The notes: generated by a model from the letters alone, not told the origin. A stretch of 64,000 nucleotides of DNA from Microbacterium sp. MYb72 (GCF_002979415.1 NZ_PCOT01000010.1:1-64000), one strand, 5' to 3'; positions 8,801-17,253 are shown, counted from the first letter of the stretch. Program-made: numbers and translations.

Positions 8801-8945
8801 CCCGAACCCGATCGCGGCGACGCGCGGCACCAAGACGAGCTTCCAGCTCGGCTGGAGCGGCCTCACCGCCGGGACCCGCTACCTCGGCCTCGTGCAGTAC
8901 GGCGAGTCGGCGGTGTCGACCATCCTCACGGTCGACGCGCAGTAG
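5895..8945 (+). CDS. secreted subtilisin-like serine protease (S8) with I9, PA and Fn3-like domains
   Basis: A 1,016-residue exported protease. Residues 1-30 form a signal peptide. An inhibitor I9 propeptide (HYIVVMKSDPLASY to about residue 145) follows. The catalytic triad is Asp186 (GVIDTGI), His282 (GAGHGSHTA) and Ser613 (SGTSMAAP), with oxyanion Asn393 (SAGNDGP). A protease-associated insert lies between Asn and Ser (VVCDRGNNARAEKSQVVKDAGG). The C-terminal part has Fn3-like and pre-peptidase-type beta domains. The ATG at 5895, preceded by GGGAG, is preferred over an upstream in-frame start that would spoil the signal peptide. It probably degrades external protein. No sorting signal is visible, so it is likely released. 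It appears monocistronic, with a terminator directly after it. Confidence 0.93.
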   Translation: MGRTPLRMAAATTLATLFIASTATAGYAGVEEVTHPTPVEGTPGHYIVVMKSDPLASYTGEVKGLKATKPVEGEQLETESEDSQRYIQHLETEQQTLAQEVGVTPDTTYQTVLNGFSAQLTGEQVDKLRASKDVYEVFPDEIRHPDAQTSTSFLGLGDDKKGRGGLWQQTGGVDRAGEGIVVGVIDTGIAPEHPSFEGKKLKKQKRDHNRHKGNQPYTDGTYVYFDKSDGGQFKSLMVEGQGWDKGDYSTKIIGGQYFYTGAQADGFDFQYDYLSPRDGAGHGSHTASTAAGNFGVKASIENVDFGKISGVAPGAKISAYKACYEGPDPAVTTDDICALSDLVAAIDQAVADGVDVINYSIGGGAAKTVLAPEDIAFFNAAAAGVFVSASAGNDGPDPVTADHASPWYTTVAASTIPTWEGTVTFDGFAQAGASVSVPFGTTVTGPSIYAGDAAAAGAANAQQCLPGTLDPTKVAGHIVVCDRGNNARAEKSQVVKDAGGKGMVLVNVPGGADSLDNDFHAVPTVHLASAHRAAVLAYVQGGKDRPISLIGKNTTGVTTPVPQIAGFSSRGPMLADGSDIMKPDIAAPGVAILAATNNAPDEKPTFGILSGTSMAAPHIAGLAALYLGERPKATPAEIKSAMMTTAYDTVNADGSKNRNPFEQGAGQVDPTRYFNPGLLYLNGAKDWAAFLEGKGLGAFDGVDPIDGSDLNIASFSIGSLASAQTVTRTVTATEKGTFTASVDLPGVKTTVTPSTLKFDRAGQTATFTVTFDNQSAPVEQWATGSLTWTSKKNTVRSPIAVFPVTADAPPEASGTGVDGSATVEIVPGVTGDLALTLSGLTPFELLADPDGRVDGHSGDEASGDADKNVSWLVDVPAGTTLSRFDLDSSDDAGSDLDLAVYRVVSPDDLRYYDKWQSATGSADEQVTLKAPKAGTYLVVANVYSTSAPMTWDMTVANVQPSGEGAFTATPNPIAATRGTKTSFQLGWSGLTAGTRYLGLVQYGESAVSTILTVDAQ

Positions 8946-8956
8946 CCCCCGCAAGA

Positions 8957-8995
8957 CGGAACGCGGTGAGGTCGCACAGACCTCACCGCGTTCCG
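8957..8995 (+). terminator. intrinsic terminator after the subtilase
   Basis: CGGAACGCGGTGAGGTC (8957-8973), loop GCACA, and the perfect complement GACCTCACCGCGTTCCG (8979-8995) form a 17-base-pair stem. It lies between the protease stop and the converging pirin gene and may serve both. Confidence 0.8.
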
Positions 8996-9099
8996 TCGCG
9001 TCTTCGGAGAACGGAGACGGATGCCGCGCATCAGGGCGTGTCGGCGGGGACACGCCGCGTCGGCGTCGGATCATCTGGGGTTTCCGAGGCGAGGCGGCC

Positions 9100-10017
9100 T
9101 CAGATCCTGCGGCCCCGTGGCATCAGTCGCACGTCGGGCAGGGGAGGGGCGGGGATGCGCACGTCGTGCCCCTCGACCTCGCCGAAGCGGGCTGACGCGG
9201 CCTCCCAGTCGGCCCTCGCGACGGCGATCTCGTCGTGCGTGCGGCCTGCGAAGTTCCACCACATCACGATCTCGTCTTCGAAGGGCTCGCCGCCGAGCAG
9301 GAACAGCAGCGCCCCTTCGGCGCTCGACACCTCCACGCTCTCCCGCGAGTCGCCGAGATAGAGGGTGTCGTTCAGGGCGAGCGGATGCTCCGCCACGGTC
9401 GCCGCGCCCTCGACGAGCATGATCCCGTGCTCCCAGTCGGCGCGCAGCGGCAGGTGCACGGTCGTCCCGGCCGGCACCACGATCTCCGCGCCGACGATCG
9501 GCGTGTGCACGGTCGCCGGAGACGTCGCCCCCGCGAACTCGCCGAGCACGACGGTGGCCGCGGCATCCGCTCCGTCGACGGCGGGCAGCGTGACACCTGG
9601 CAGCGCGGTGTGGCGTTCGAATCCGGCGGCGCCGTGCCGCGCCGACTCGGGCAGCACGACCCAGAACTGCAGGGCGTCCAGTGGGATCGGCTCCTCGCCG
9701 ATCGAGTACTCCGAGTGCGAGATGCCGTTCCCCGCGGTCATGAGGTTCAGCTGCCCGCGGCGCAGGTCGGCGTCGCTGCCGAGCGAGTCACGATGACGGA
9801 TCTCCCCGACCAGCGGCCAGGTCACGGTCTGCAGGCCGATGTGGGGGTGCGGTTCGACGCGCATCCTCGTGTCTGCGGGACCGAACCGGTCGAGGAAGCA
9901 CCAGGCGCCGATCGTCGGCAGGTTGCGGTGCGGCAGGGCGCGCAGCACGTTCATGCCGCGCACGCCGCCGAGGGGCACCTCCCGTGGCTCGAGGATGAGC
10001 CGGTGCTGACCGATCAT
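9100..10017 (-). CDS. pirin family protein
   Basis: A 305-residue bicupin of the pirin family. The N-terminal metal-binding cupin shows EPHPHIGLQTVTW and later GNGISHSEYS, equivalent to the HPHRGFETVTY and G.GI.HSE metal ligands of pirins. The C-terminal half carries the pirin C domain ending LFLLGGEPFEDEIVMWWNF. Pirins are iron-binding proteins; some bacterial members act as quercetin dioxygenases or enzyme regulators, and the role here is unknown. It overlaps the stop of the acetyltransferase gene upstream (ATGA), so the two are translated together. Confidence 0.9.
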   Translation of the reverse strand: MIGQHRLILEPREVPLGGVRGMNVLRALPHRNLPTIGAWCFLDRFGPADTRMRVEPHPHIGLQTVTWPLVGEIRHRDSLGSDADLRRGQLNLMTAGNGISHSEYSIGEEPIPLDALQFWVVLPESARHGAAGFERHTALPGVTLPAVDGADAAATVVLGEFAGATSPATVHTPIVGAEIVVPAGTTVHLPLRADWEHGIMLVEGAATVAEHPLALNDTLYLGDSRESVEVSSAEGALLFLLGGEPFEDEIVMWWNFAGRTHDEIAVARADWEAASARFGEVEGHDVRIPAPPLPDVRLMPRGRRI

Positions 10018-10316
10018 GAGTCGCGGCGTCCGGGCCAGCGGATCTCCGCCCCGGGGATCTCGTGCGTCTCGAGGTACTTCGCGATGTACGGGCACAGCGG
10101 CACGATCGCCTCGCCGGATGCCGCGGCATCCGTCAGGGCGTCCTTCGCGAGGATGCCGGCGAGCCCCCGCCCCTGGAACGCCGGATCGATCTCGGTGTGC
10201 GTGAAGCGGATCGCGCCGGGGCGCAGCTCGAACTCCGCGAAGCCGGCGAGGCCGCCGTCGAGCGTGATCTCGTAGCGGGAGGCGTCGTCGTTGCGGGTGA
10301 CGGCGATATCGGTCAT
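10014..10316 (-). CDS. small GNAT-like N-acetyltransferase (YjdJ/COG2388 type)
   Basis: A 100-residue single-domain protein of the GNAT_2/YjdJ group. It has the acetyl-CoA binding pattern TEIDPAFQGRGLAGILAKDALTDA and the closing VPLCPYIAKYLETHEI, where the Cys-Pro-Tyr motif is typical of this small family. The substrate is unknown. AAGGAG precedes the ATG. It is the first gene of a two-gene operon with pirin, a common arrangement in high-G+C actinobacteria. Confidence 0.88.
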   Translation of the reverse strand: MTDIAVTRNDDASRYEITLDGGLAGFAEFELRPGAIRFTHTEIDPAFQGRGLAGILAKDALTDAAASGEAIVPLCPYIAKYLETHEIPGAEIRWPGRRDS

Positions 10317-10476
10317 CGGATGCTCCTTCTGCGGTCTGCGTCCAACCTACGCCCGCCGGGAGCGGGAGGGCTCGCTCCGCGCGCCGACGCCCGGCCTGGC
10401 CTCCGTCTCTCAGATGGGGAGTCGTCTCGTAGGCGGGGCGTCGGGCGCAGACGGGGCCGGGCGCGACGGAGCGGGC

Positions 10477-11919
10477 TCAGTGCACGGGCTCGGCGTCGGC
10501 GAGACCGTGCGCGTCCTCCCGGCTCGTGCGGGGGAAGGCGAAGCTCACGGCGACGAAGATCGTGAGCGTGATCGCCGGCACGATGAGGGTGTGCTGGAAC
10601 GCCTCCGACGGTGACCCAGACCCCGCGGCGTCGAAGAACACCGAGGCGAAGATCGCGACGCCCACGGCACTGGCGATCGCCTGCACCGCGGTGAGCACTC
10701 CGGATGCCGAGCCGATCTCATCATCCTTCACGGCCGCGAGGATCGTGCTGAACAGGGCGGCGATGATCGCTCCCCCGCCCATGCCGAAGAGGACGATGCC
10801 GGGGGCGATCCCCCAGATGCTGAAGTCTCCCGGCTGCTGGAGCTCGAACCACAGCAGAGCGGCGCCGGCGAGCTGCGTCACGGCGCCCAGCTGCAGCACG
10901 GAGCGGCCGATCTTCTCGGCGAGCCAGGCGCCGCTGAGCGCTCCGCCGATCGCGGAGCCGATCGCGAGGGGCAGGTTGCCGAGTCCGGCCTCGCCGGCGG
11001 TGAAGCCGTTGCCCTGTTGCAGGAACAGCGTCAGCACGAGCTGCGTGCCGGTGAGGCTGCTGAAGAAGAGGGCGATGCCCACGAGCCCGAACGTGTAGGC
11101 GCGCCGCGTGAACATGGTGGCGGTGACCAGCGGCACGCCTCCTCGGCGCAGCAGGCTGTGCTGCTGCCAGCCGAACACGACGAAGCCGAGAGCGCCGACG
11201 ACCACGCACACCCAGGCCCAGACCGGCCAGTCGAGCTCGGGGCCGAACGTGAGGGCGAGCACGAGCAGGCCGGATGACAGGATGATGAGCGCGCCCCCGA
11301 CGGGGTCGATCGTGACCCTGCGGTCGCCGGATCGCTTCGGCAGGATGCGCCAGGCGACGATCAGCGCGGCGATCCCGATGGGCAGGTTCACCAGGAAGAC
11401 GGAGCGCCAGCCGAGTCCGAACAGGTCGGCCTCGATGAGTCCGCCGCCGATGACAGGACCGAGGATGCCGCCGAGTCCGAGCGCGGGCCCGAACACGCCG
11501 AACGCGGTCGCCAGCTCGGCGCCCGAGAGGTTCTCGCGCAGCAGTCCGAGCCCCTGGGGGAGCAGCAGTGCGCCCGCGGCGCCCTGGACGAGTCGGAACG
11601 CGATGAGGGTCTCGGGGCTCGGCGCGAGCGAGCAGGCGAGGGATGCCGCGGTGAACACGGTGAGCCCGAGCAGGAACATCGGTCGGCGCCCGTACCGGTC
11701 GCCCAGCCGGCCGCCGAGGATGAGTCCGGCGCCGAGGGCGAGGGCGTAGCCGCCGATCACCCACTGGAGTCCGAGCGGGGTGACCCCGAGGGACGTCTCC
11801 AGCGAGGGCCCGGCGACGTTGACGATGGTCGCGTCGAGCATGTCCATGATCTCGGCGGCGAGCATCACCCCGAGGATCGCCCAGCGCCAGCGGTAGGGAG
11901 GTTCGGTCGTTTCGGCCAT
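10477..11919 (-). CDS. MFS multidrug efflux transporter, DHA2 (EmrB/QacA) family
   Basis: A 480-residue inner-membrane exporter with about 14 hydrophobic helices. The first helix contains LDATIVNVAGPSL, diagnostic of the DHA2 drug:H+ antiporters. The A-like loop GGRLGDRYGRRPMF and motif C-like GPALGLGGILGPVIGG follow. It diverges from a MarR regulator across a short AT-rich operator region, the standard arrangement for a drug pump kept off until a ligand binds the repressor. The exported compound cannot be predicted. No terminator is obvious downstream; 10317-10476 holds nothing I recognise apart from the AAGGAG site of the acetyltransferase gene. Confidence 0.9.
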   Translation of the reverse strand: MAETTEPPYRWRWAILGVMLAAEIMDMLDATIVNVAGPSLETSLGVTPLGLQWVIGGYALALGAGLILGGRLGDRYGRRPMFLLGLTVFTAASLACSLAPSPETLIAFRLVQGAAGALLLPQGLGLLRENLSGAELATAFGVFGPALGLGGILGPVIGGGLIEADLFGLGWRSVFLVNLPIGIAALIVAWRILPKRSGDRRVTIDPVGGALIILSSGLLVLALTFGPELDWPVWAWVCVVVGALGFVVFGWQQHSLLRRGGVPLVTATMFTRRAYTFGLVGIALFFSSLTGTQLVLTLFLQQGNGFTAGEAGLGNLPLAIGSAIGGALSGAWLAEKIGRSVLQLGAVTQLAGAALLWFELQQPGDFSIWGIAPGIVLFGMGGGAIIAALFSTILAAVKDDEIGSASGVLTAVQAIASAVGVAIFASVFFDAAGSGSPSEAFQHTLIVPAITLTIFVAVSFAFPRTSREDAHGLADAEPVH

Positions 11920-11932
11920 GTCATCTCACATC

Positions 11933-11957
11933 TTGATAATCAATAGAATTAGCAATT
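11933..11957. promoter_or_regulatory. MarR-type operator between efflux pump and regulator
   Basis: Two short palindromes lie side by side: TTGATAATCAA (11933-11943) and AATTAGCAATT (11947-11957). The stretch is strikingly AT-rich in a G+C-rich genome. Placed between the divergent start codons at 11919 and 11970, it would let the regulator control both genes. Confidence 0.65.
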
Positions 11958-11969
11958 ATTCATACTACT

Positions 11970-12485
11970 ATGACAGACATGGATGCGACGTCGAACCAGC
12001 GTGCGGCTGGACGAGAGGGCTACTCGCCGTCGAGTCGCCACGAGACCGAACCGGCGGAGGAGCGCGACATCCGGTCGCGCGTGCAGCAGCTCACGATGCG
12101 GCAGCAGCGGTTCGAGAGATCGCTCGCGAAGCGGCTCGACCTGGATGCCGCCGGACTGGAGGTCGTCGACCATCTCATCTCGTCCGGGCCGACGACGCCG
12201 ACCGAGCTCGCGCACCGGGTCGAGATCTCTACCGCCGCCATGACCCTCGTGCTCAACAGGCTCGAGGATCGAGGGCACATCGGCAGGGAGCGGCATCCGT
12301 CCGACGGGCGCAAGCTCATCGTGACGGTGTCGAATGCCGCAGCCGCCGACGCCGAGCGGATGGTCGCGCCGCTCATCGACGAGGTCGAGGACGTGATCTC
12401 GGCGATGAGCGAGGAGGAGCGCGCCGTCGTCTCGCGATTCCTGGACGACCTCATCGGCGCCTACGACCGCTCGACTCCGGACTGA
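11970..12485 (+). CDS. MarR family transcriptional regulator
   Basis: A 171-residue winged-helix repressor. About 35 polar residues precede the domain. The DNA-binding part is DAAGLEVVDHLISSGPTTPTELAHRVEISTAAMTLVLNRLEDRGHIGRERHPSDGRKLIV, with the recognition helix around STAAMTLVLNRLE and the wing at RERHPSDGRK, all typical of MarR. A long C-terminal helix supplies the dimer interface. It is divergent from the DHA2 pump and presumably represses it. The distance to the next gene, recQ, is 59 bases; recQ has its own promoter-like TTACGCT. Confidence 0.92.
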   Translation: MTDMDATSNQRAAGREGYSPSSRHETEPAEERDIRSRVQQLTMRQQRFERSLAKRLDLDAAGLEVVDHLISSGPTTPTELAHRVEISTAAMTLVLNRLEDRGHIGRERHPSDGRKLIVTVSNAAAADAERMVAPLIDEVEDVISAMSEEERAVVSRFLDDLIGAYDRSTPD

Positions 12486-12544
12486 GCCGCCCGCCTGTGG
12501 AGAACGCGGGGCGTGACGTCGGCGGGGGTGGTTACGCTGGAGGG

Positions 12545-14584
12545 ATGCCGCAGACTCCCCGTGACCCGTACGAGGATCTGCCGTATGCAGACGAGCCCTG
12601 GGGTGACGGGTGGGAGCCGAGCGAGCCGCCGGAGCCCATGGACTGGGAGCCGCAGGGCTCAGGGTACGAGCCTCCGCTCGACTGGGGGCCCGGCCCGCGG
12701 ACGCCCGTGACGGCATCCGCCCCGGCATCCGGTCCGGCATCCGGTGCGCCCGTGCGCAGGGCGACGCCCAGCCACTTCGCCACCGCGCGGGAGGCGCTGC
12801 ACACGGTCTTCGGCTATGACGAGTTCCGCGGCGACCAGGCCGAGATCGTGGAGCAGGTGATCGGCGGCGGTGATGCCGTCGTGCTCATGCCGACCGGCGG
12901 CGGAAAGAGCATCACCTATCAGGTGCCGGCGCTCGTGCGCGAAGGCACCGGACTCGTGATCAGCCCGCTCATCGCCCTCATGCACGACCAGGTCGACGCC
13001 CTGCGCGCCAACGGCGTGAACGCGGCGTACCTCAACTCAACGCAGTCGATCGACGAGCGGCGCGAGGTCGAGCGCGCGTACGTCGCTGGCGAGCTCGATC
13101 TCATCTACGTCGCGCCGGAGCGGCTCAGCAGTGCGCAGACCACCGCGCTGCTGCAGCGCGGCACCCTGAGCGTCATCGCGATCGACGAGGCGCACTGCGT
13201 GTCGCAGTGGGGTCACGACTTCCGTCCCGACTACCTCGCTCTCGGCGACCTCGGCGAGAGGTTCCCCGGGGTGCCGCGCATGGCGCTCACGGCCACGGCC
13301 ACCAGGGCCACGCACCAGGAGATCACCGAGCGACTGCGCCTCGACGCCGCGCGGCACTTCGTGGCGAGCTTCGACCGCCCGAACATCCAGTACCGGATCG
13401 TGCCGAAGGTCGATCCGCGCAAGCAGCTCGTCGCCTTCATCCGCTCGATGCCGGAGGGCGCAGCGGGCATCGTCTACGCCCTCAGCCGCAAGTCGGTGGA
13501 GCAGACCGCGACGTACCTCGCCGCGCAGGGCTTCGACGCGCTGCCGTATCACGCGGGGCTTCCGGCCGAGGTCCGCGCGACCAACCAGTCGCGGTTCCTC
13601 CGCGAAGACGGCGTGGTCATGGTCGCCACGATCGCGTTTGGCATGGGCATCGACAAACCCGACGTGCGCTTCGTGGCCCACATCGACCTGCCGAAGTCGG
13701 TCGAGGGGTACTACCAGGAGACCGGTCGCGCCGGCCGAGACGGCGAGGCCTCCGTCGCCTGGATGGCCTATGGCCTCGGCGACGTGGTGCAGCAGCGCCG
13801 TCTCATCGACCAGAGCCCCGGCGACCGCACGTTCAAGATGCGCATGGGGCAGCACCTCGACGCGATGCTCGCCCTGTGCGAGACCGTCGAGTGCCGCAGG
13901 CAGAACCTGCTCGGCTACTTCGGCCAGGAGTCGCAGCCGTGCGGCAACTGCGACACGTGCCTCGAAGACACCGCGACCTTCGACGGCCTCATCCCCGCGC
14001 AGAAGCTCCTCTCGACGATCGTGCGTCTCAAGAAGGAGCGCAACCAGGCCTTCGGCGCCGGTCACCTGATCGACATCCTCCGCGGCGCGTCGACCGAGCG
14101 CATCCGTCAGCAGGGCCACGAGAAGATCGCGACCTACGGCATCGGCGCCGACCTCTCCGATCAGGACTGGCGCAGCGTGGTGCGGCAGCTCCTCGCTCGC
14201 GGCATCCTCGTCGCGCAAGGCGAGTACGGCACTCTGGCCCCCGGCGAGCTCGCGGTAGGCGTGCTGAAGGGCGAGACCCCTGTGCCGCTGCGCAAAGACA
14301 CCATCGGCCGGCCGGCGTCGGCGCCTCGCGCCCGCAAGGCGAGTGCGGCGGATGCGCTGGATGCCGGAGACCGCCCGCTGTTCGAGGCGCTGCGCGCCTG
14401 GCGTGCGGAGACCGCGCGAGAGCAGGGTGTGCCCGCGTACATCGTCTTCGGCGATGCGACACTGCGTGCCCTCGCTGAGCATCGGCCCGCGTCGATGGGG
14501 GCGCTCGACGGGATCACGGGCATCGGCGAGAAGAAGCGCGAGGCCTACGGCGAGGGCGTGCTCGCCGTGATCGCCGCAGGCTGA
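12545..14584 (+). CDS. recQ: ATP-dependent DNA helicase RecQ
   Basis: A 679-residue 3'-5' DNA helicase for recombination and repair. Walker A is PTGGGKS with Lys121, the DEAH box is IDEAHCVSQWGHDFRPDY, and motif VI is QETGRAGRDG. The RQC zinc cysteines appear in CETVECRRQNLLGYF and CGNCDTC. The C-terminal HRDC domain (about residues 600-675) ends MGALDGITGIGEKKREAYG. The first 90 residues are an unusual Pro/Trp/acidic disordered tail followed by repeated Pro-Ala-Ser encoded by CCGGCATCC repeats. The ATG has GGAGG close upstream, and TTACGCT may serve as -10 of a very short leader. Confidence 0.95.
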   Translation: MPQTPRDPYEDLPYADEPWGDGWEPSEPPEPMDWEPQGSGYEPPLDWGPGPRTPVTASAPASGPASGAPVRRATPSHFATAREALHTVFGYDEFRGDQAEIVEQVIGGGDAVVLMPTGGGKSITYQVPALVREGTGLVISPLIALMHDQVDALRANGVNAAYLNSTQSIDERREVERAYVAGELDLIYVAPERLSSAQTTALLQRGTLSVIAIDEAHCVSQWGHDFRPDYLALGDLGERFPGVPRMALTATATRATHQEITERLRLDAARHFVASFDRPNIQYRIVPKVDPRKQLVAFIRSMPEGAAGIVYALSRKSVEQTATYLAAQGFDALPYHAGLPAEVRATNQSRFLREDGVVMVATIAFGMGIDKPDVRFVAHIDLPKSVEGYYQETGRAGRDGEASVAWMAYGLGDVVQQRRLIDQSPGDRTFKMRMGQHLDAMLALCETVECRRQNLLGYFGQESQPCGNCDTCLEDTATFDGLIPAQKLLSTIVRLKKERNQAFGAGHLIDILRGASTERIRQQGHEKIATYGIGADLSDQDWRSVVRQLLARGILVAQGEYGTLAPGELAVGVLKGETPVPLRKDTIGRPASAPRARKASAADALDAGDRPLFEALRAWRAETAREQGVPAYIVFGDATLRALAEHRPASMGALDGITGIGEKKREAYGEGVLAVIAAG

Positions 14585-14616
14585 GCCGCGCTCACGCGGC
14601 GGTCGGGTTCCGGTCT

Positions 14617-14645
14617 TTGAGCGAGGAGCGCAGCGACGAGACGAA
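14617..14645 (+). repeat. dispersed element, intergenic copy
   Basis: GAGCGAGGAGCGCAGCGACG followed by AGACGAAA matches one arm of the element in the ecfA linker (4171-4199, opposite orientation) and the intergenic copy at 38277. It lies between recQ and the converging unknown gene. Confidence 0.6.
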
Positions 14646-14708
14646 ACGCGGTGGCGGACGCTCACAGCACTCCCTCCATCGCCGGGAGGAGTCAGCCGCT
14701 GACCGTGC

Positions 14709-15932
14709 TCATCGCCCGGCGGCCCACTCCGGGTTCACGGCGATCGCCGTGACGTGGAGGTCGCGCCGGGGGAAGTCGATGCCGTCGACGTCGATCTCGA
14801 TCCGGCGCTCGCCGCTGATGGCATCCGCGCTGAAGATCGCGAAGCTGAGGAGCTTGTCATACGATTCGCCGCGGCTCGGGTTGATGAAATCCTCCTCCGT
14901 GGCGACGCCGAAGACGCGTCCTCCGCTCTGCGCCAGTGCACCCTGGTCGGTGCCGACGACCGGACTCAGGTCGCCCAGGAACCCGCCCAGATCCGCCGCC
15001 GGCTCGGCGTCCACCGACCTCGACTCCGCGATCTCGGCGAGCGGGATCGACCACAGGGTGGCCCCGGCGGCCCAGTGCAGTCGTCCCTCCCAGACGAAGG
15101 GCGTGCCCGATTCCCACCCCAGCACCGACTCGGGGTAGTGGATCTCGAGTTCCTGTCTGTCCCCTGTGGTCCGGTCCCAGATCTGCAGGCTCTGGTGCGC
15201 CGACGTCTTCTCGTCGACGATCTCGCCCAGGCCGAGCGCGCGGTCCTGGTCGCAGACCAGCGTGCGGACGCCGGTGAACACGCCGAGCCCGTCGATGTCT
15301 CGTGAATCCGGCGTCACGATGCGCACACCGGACTCGTCGACCAGGGCGACATCGTCGCCGCACGTGGTCAGCGCGGGGTTGACGTACCCGAGGTCGATCG
15401 TCGTGATCTCTTCCGTGGCGGCATCCACGAAGGCCAGCTGCTGACCTTCGGCCGAACCCGTGTACACCGCGAAGCCGTCGGCGACGGCGAGCCTCGCCCG
15501 CTCCGACGACGACTCCTTCGCGCCCGACAGGGGCAGCGCCGTGAGTCCGTCGTCATGGATCAGGTACTCGTCTGCGGGGCCGCCGACGCTCAGTCCCGCC
15601 TCCGACCACGCGAGCCTCGACTCCTCGAAACCCCGTTCCTCGAGCTCCACCGACCGCGTCTCTCCGGCCTCGTTCACGAGTACGAGATAGGCGTGGTCGC
15701 CGGCGTGCAGGCGCAGGGCCACGACGGCGTCTTCGAGGCCGAAGTCCTCGGAGATGGGTGGGGCGTTCAGCATCCTGACAACGGAGGGGATGCCGAAGAA
15801 CGCCGCCCAGATGCCGACCAGCACGAGGGCGACGATGATCCAGCTCTTCAGCAGACCGGGCCCCGTGCCCTTCCCGCCACGATCAGGGCGCCCCTTCGCC
15901 TTCTGTGCCGCTCGGCCCCCCGCAGTGCTCAT
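14709..15932 (-). CDS. membrane-anchored protein of unknown function, possible beta-propeller
   Basis: 407 residues. A basic N-terminus rich in Gly, Arg and Lys (about 27 residues) precedes a single transmembrane segment (SWIIVALVLVGIWAAFFGIPSV region), giving a type II topology. The large outer part has repeating short strands with patterns such as GFAVYTGSAEGQQLAFVDAATEEITTIDLG and LQIWDRTTGDRQELEI, suggesting WD40 or YncE-like propeller blades. I do not recognise the family. It is transcribed towards recQ. The gap to the regulator upstream (15991) is 58 bases on the same strand, so co-transcription with the double TetR gene is possible. Confidence 0.7.
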   Translation of the reverse strand: MSTAGGRAAQKAKGRPDRGGKGTGPGLLKSWIIVALVLVGIWAAFFGIPSVVRMLNAPPISEDFGLEDAVVALRLHAGDHAYLVLVNEAGETRSVELEERGFEESRLAWSEAGLSVGGPADEYLIHDDGLTALPLSGAKESSSERARLAVADGFAVYTGSAEGQQLAFVDAATEEITTIDLGYVNPALTTCGDDVALVDESGVRIVTPDSRDIDGLGVFTGVRTLVCDQDRALGLGEIVDEKTSAHQSLQIWDRTTGDRQELEIHYPESVLGWESGTPFVWEGRLHWAAGATLWSIPLAEIAESRSVDAEPAADLGGFLGDLSPVVGTDQGALAQSGGRVFGVATEEDFINPSRGESYDKLLSFAIFSADAISGERRIEIDVDGIDFPRRDLHVTAIAVNPEWAAGR

Positions 15933-15990
15933 GGGAACGATCCTGTCAGAGCGAGGCGGTGCTCGACGGTCGGAGGTGCGGGGACGCGTC

Positions 15991-17253
15991 TCAGCGTGCG
16001 GGAAGCACGTCGTCCAGGTGGGCGCGGAGCTGCACGGCGACGTCCACCGCGTCGCGGTCGTAGAGCCACTGGTACTGCAGGCCGTCCCACAGGGCGATGA
16101 GCCAGATCGCCTCGCGCTCGGGGTCGCGATGCTCTGGCAGGTCGCCGTCGAGCTGAGCGAGCCGGAACACCTCGGTGAAGTAGTCCAGGCTGCGCTCGAA
16201 ACGGCGGATGAAGTAGTCGTGGGCGGGGTGGCCTGCGGGCACGGCCTCGCACGAGAGCACCGCGTACACCTCGATGAGGCCGGGTTCGACCTCGGCGTTG
16301 TGCGCGGCGCCCGCGGGCATCCCGCGCAGGAGGTCGGCCGCGCGGCAGGGGGTCGTCGCGTGGTCCTGGAGGCGGATCGCGTCGTCGCGTTCCATGAGCA
16401 CCGCGCTCAGCAGCGCCTCCTTGGTCGCGTAGTGGTGCAGCAGCGTCGACTTCGACACCCCCACCGCCTCAGCGATGTCGCGCAGGCTGGTGTCTCCGTA
16501 TCCGCTGCGGGCGAAGAGCTGCGTGGCGTCGACGAGGATCTGCGCTCGACGTCGGCGGCCGGCCGCGTAGCCGGCCTGGTCCTCGTCGGCGAGGCCGCTG
16601 AGCGCCAGTTCGGGAAGAGGGCCCGACGGCTCGGCGGGCGCTTCGGGCTCCTCGGGGTCGCGCCATCCGACCGGCGTCGCCCACAGCCCTTCCCGCTCTT
16701 CGAGCATCTCCACGACGTCGACGCGCTCCGGGAGGTACTGCGCCATGAGCTGCAGGCCGTCCCACCCGGCCATGTGGCGGATCGTCTCGCCTTCGAGCTC
16801 GCGATCCGCGGAGATCACGCCGTGGTCCACGGCATCCTGCATCGCGTCGACCGTCAGCTCGCGCATGGTGGCGTAGCGCTCGCGCATCCGCTCGTGAGCG
16901 GGGTGGGCCGGGGCCGACGCCTCGCCGGTGAGTGCGGCGTACAGCTCCAGGTAGCCGGGGGTCTCCGCGTTGCGGGTGGCGAGCTCGGACAGCACGAGGG
17001 ACCCCGGCTCGGCGGCGGCGGTGAGGACGCTGACGGCCTCGGCGTTCTCCTCCTCGAACTGCGCGACGACCTCGGCGAGCAGGTCGTCCTTCGAGGCGAA
17101 GTGGCCGAGGAGACCGGGATGACTGACGGATGCCGCGGCGGCGATGTCGCGAAGCGAGGTGGAGCGGTACCCCTGGGCGACGAAGAGCTCGCGGGCAGCC
17201 GTGAGGATGCGCTGCCTCGTGGCAGCGGCACGAGCATGCCGGGTGTTCGTCAT
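15991..17253 (-). CDS. double-headed TetR family regulator (two fused TetR domains)
   Basis: A 420-residue protein, about twice the usual TetR length, containing two complete units. Unit 1 has its helix-turn-helix at about residues 10-60 (RILTAARELFVAQGYRSTSL, RDIAAAASVSHPGLLGHF). Unit 2 begins near residue 228 with ILVDATQLFARSGYGDTSL and RDIAEAVGVSKSTLLHHY. Each is followed by its own helical ligand/dimer domain ending in a similar WDGLQ segment. The ATG at 17253 has GGGAGG eight bases upstream and is preferred over an extended start. It is divergent from a sugar transporter/GH3 operon, with two operators between. It probably represses that operon until a sugar binds. Confidence 0.9.
   Translation of the reverse strand: MTNTRHARAAATRQRILTAARELFVAQGYRSTSLRDIAAAASVSHPGLLGHFASKDDLLAEVVAQFEEENAEAVSVLTAAAEPGSLVLSELATRNAETPGYLELYAALTGEASAPAHPAHERMRERYATMRELTVDAMQDAVDHGVISADRELEGETIRHMAGWDGLQLMAQYLPERVDVVEMLEEREGLWATPVGWRDPEEPEAPAEPSGPLPELALSGLADEDQAGYAAGRRRRAQILVDATQLFARSGYGDTSLRDIAEAVGVSKSTLLHHYATKEALLSAVLMERDDAIRLQDHATTPCRAADLLRGMPAGAAHNAEVEPGLIEVYAVLSCEAVPAGHPAHDYFIRRFERSLDYFTEVFRLAQLDGDLPEHRDPEREAIWLIALWDGLQYQWLYDRDAVDVAVQLRAHLDDVLPAR

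Noticed and set aside
11930-11970. Horizontal-transfer junction suggested by AT-richness
   Set aside because: The AT-rich stretch is only about 35 bases and is fully explained by operator and promoter elements.
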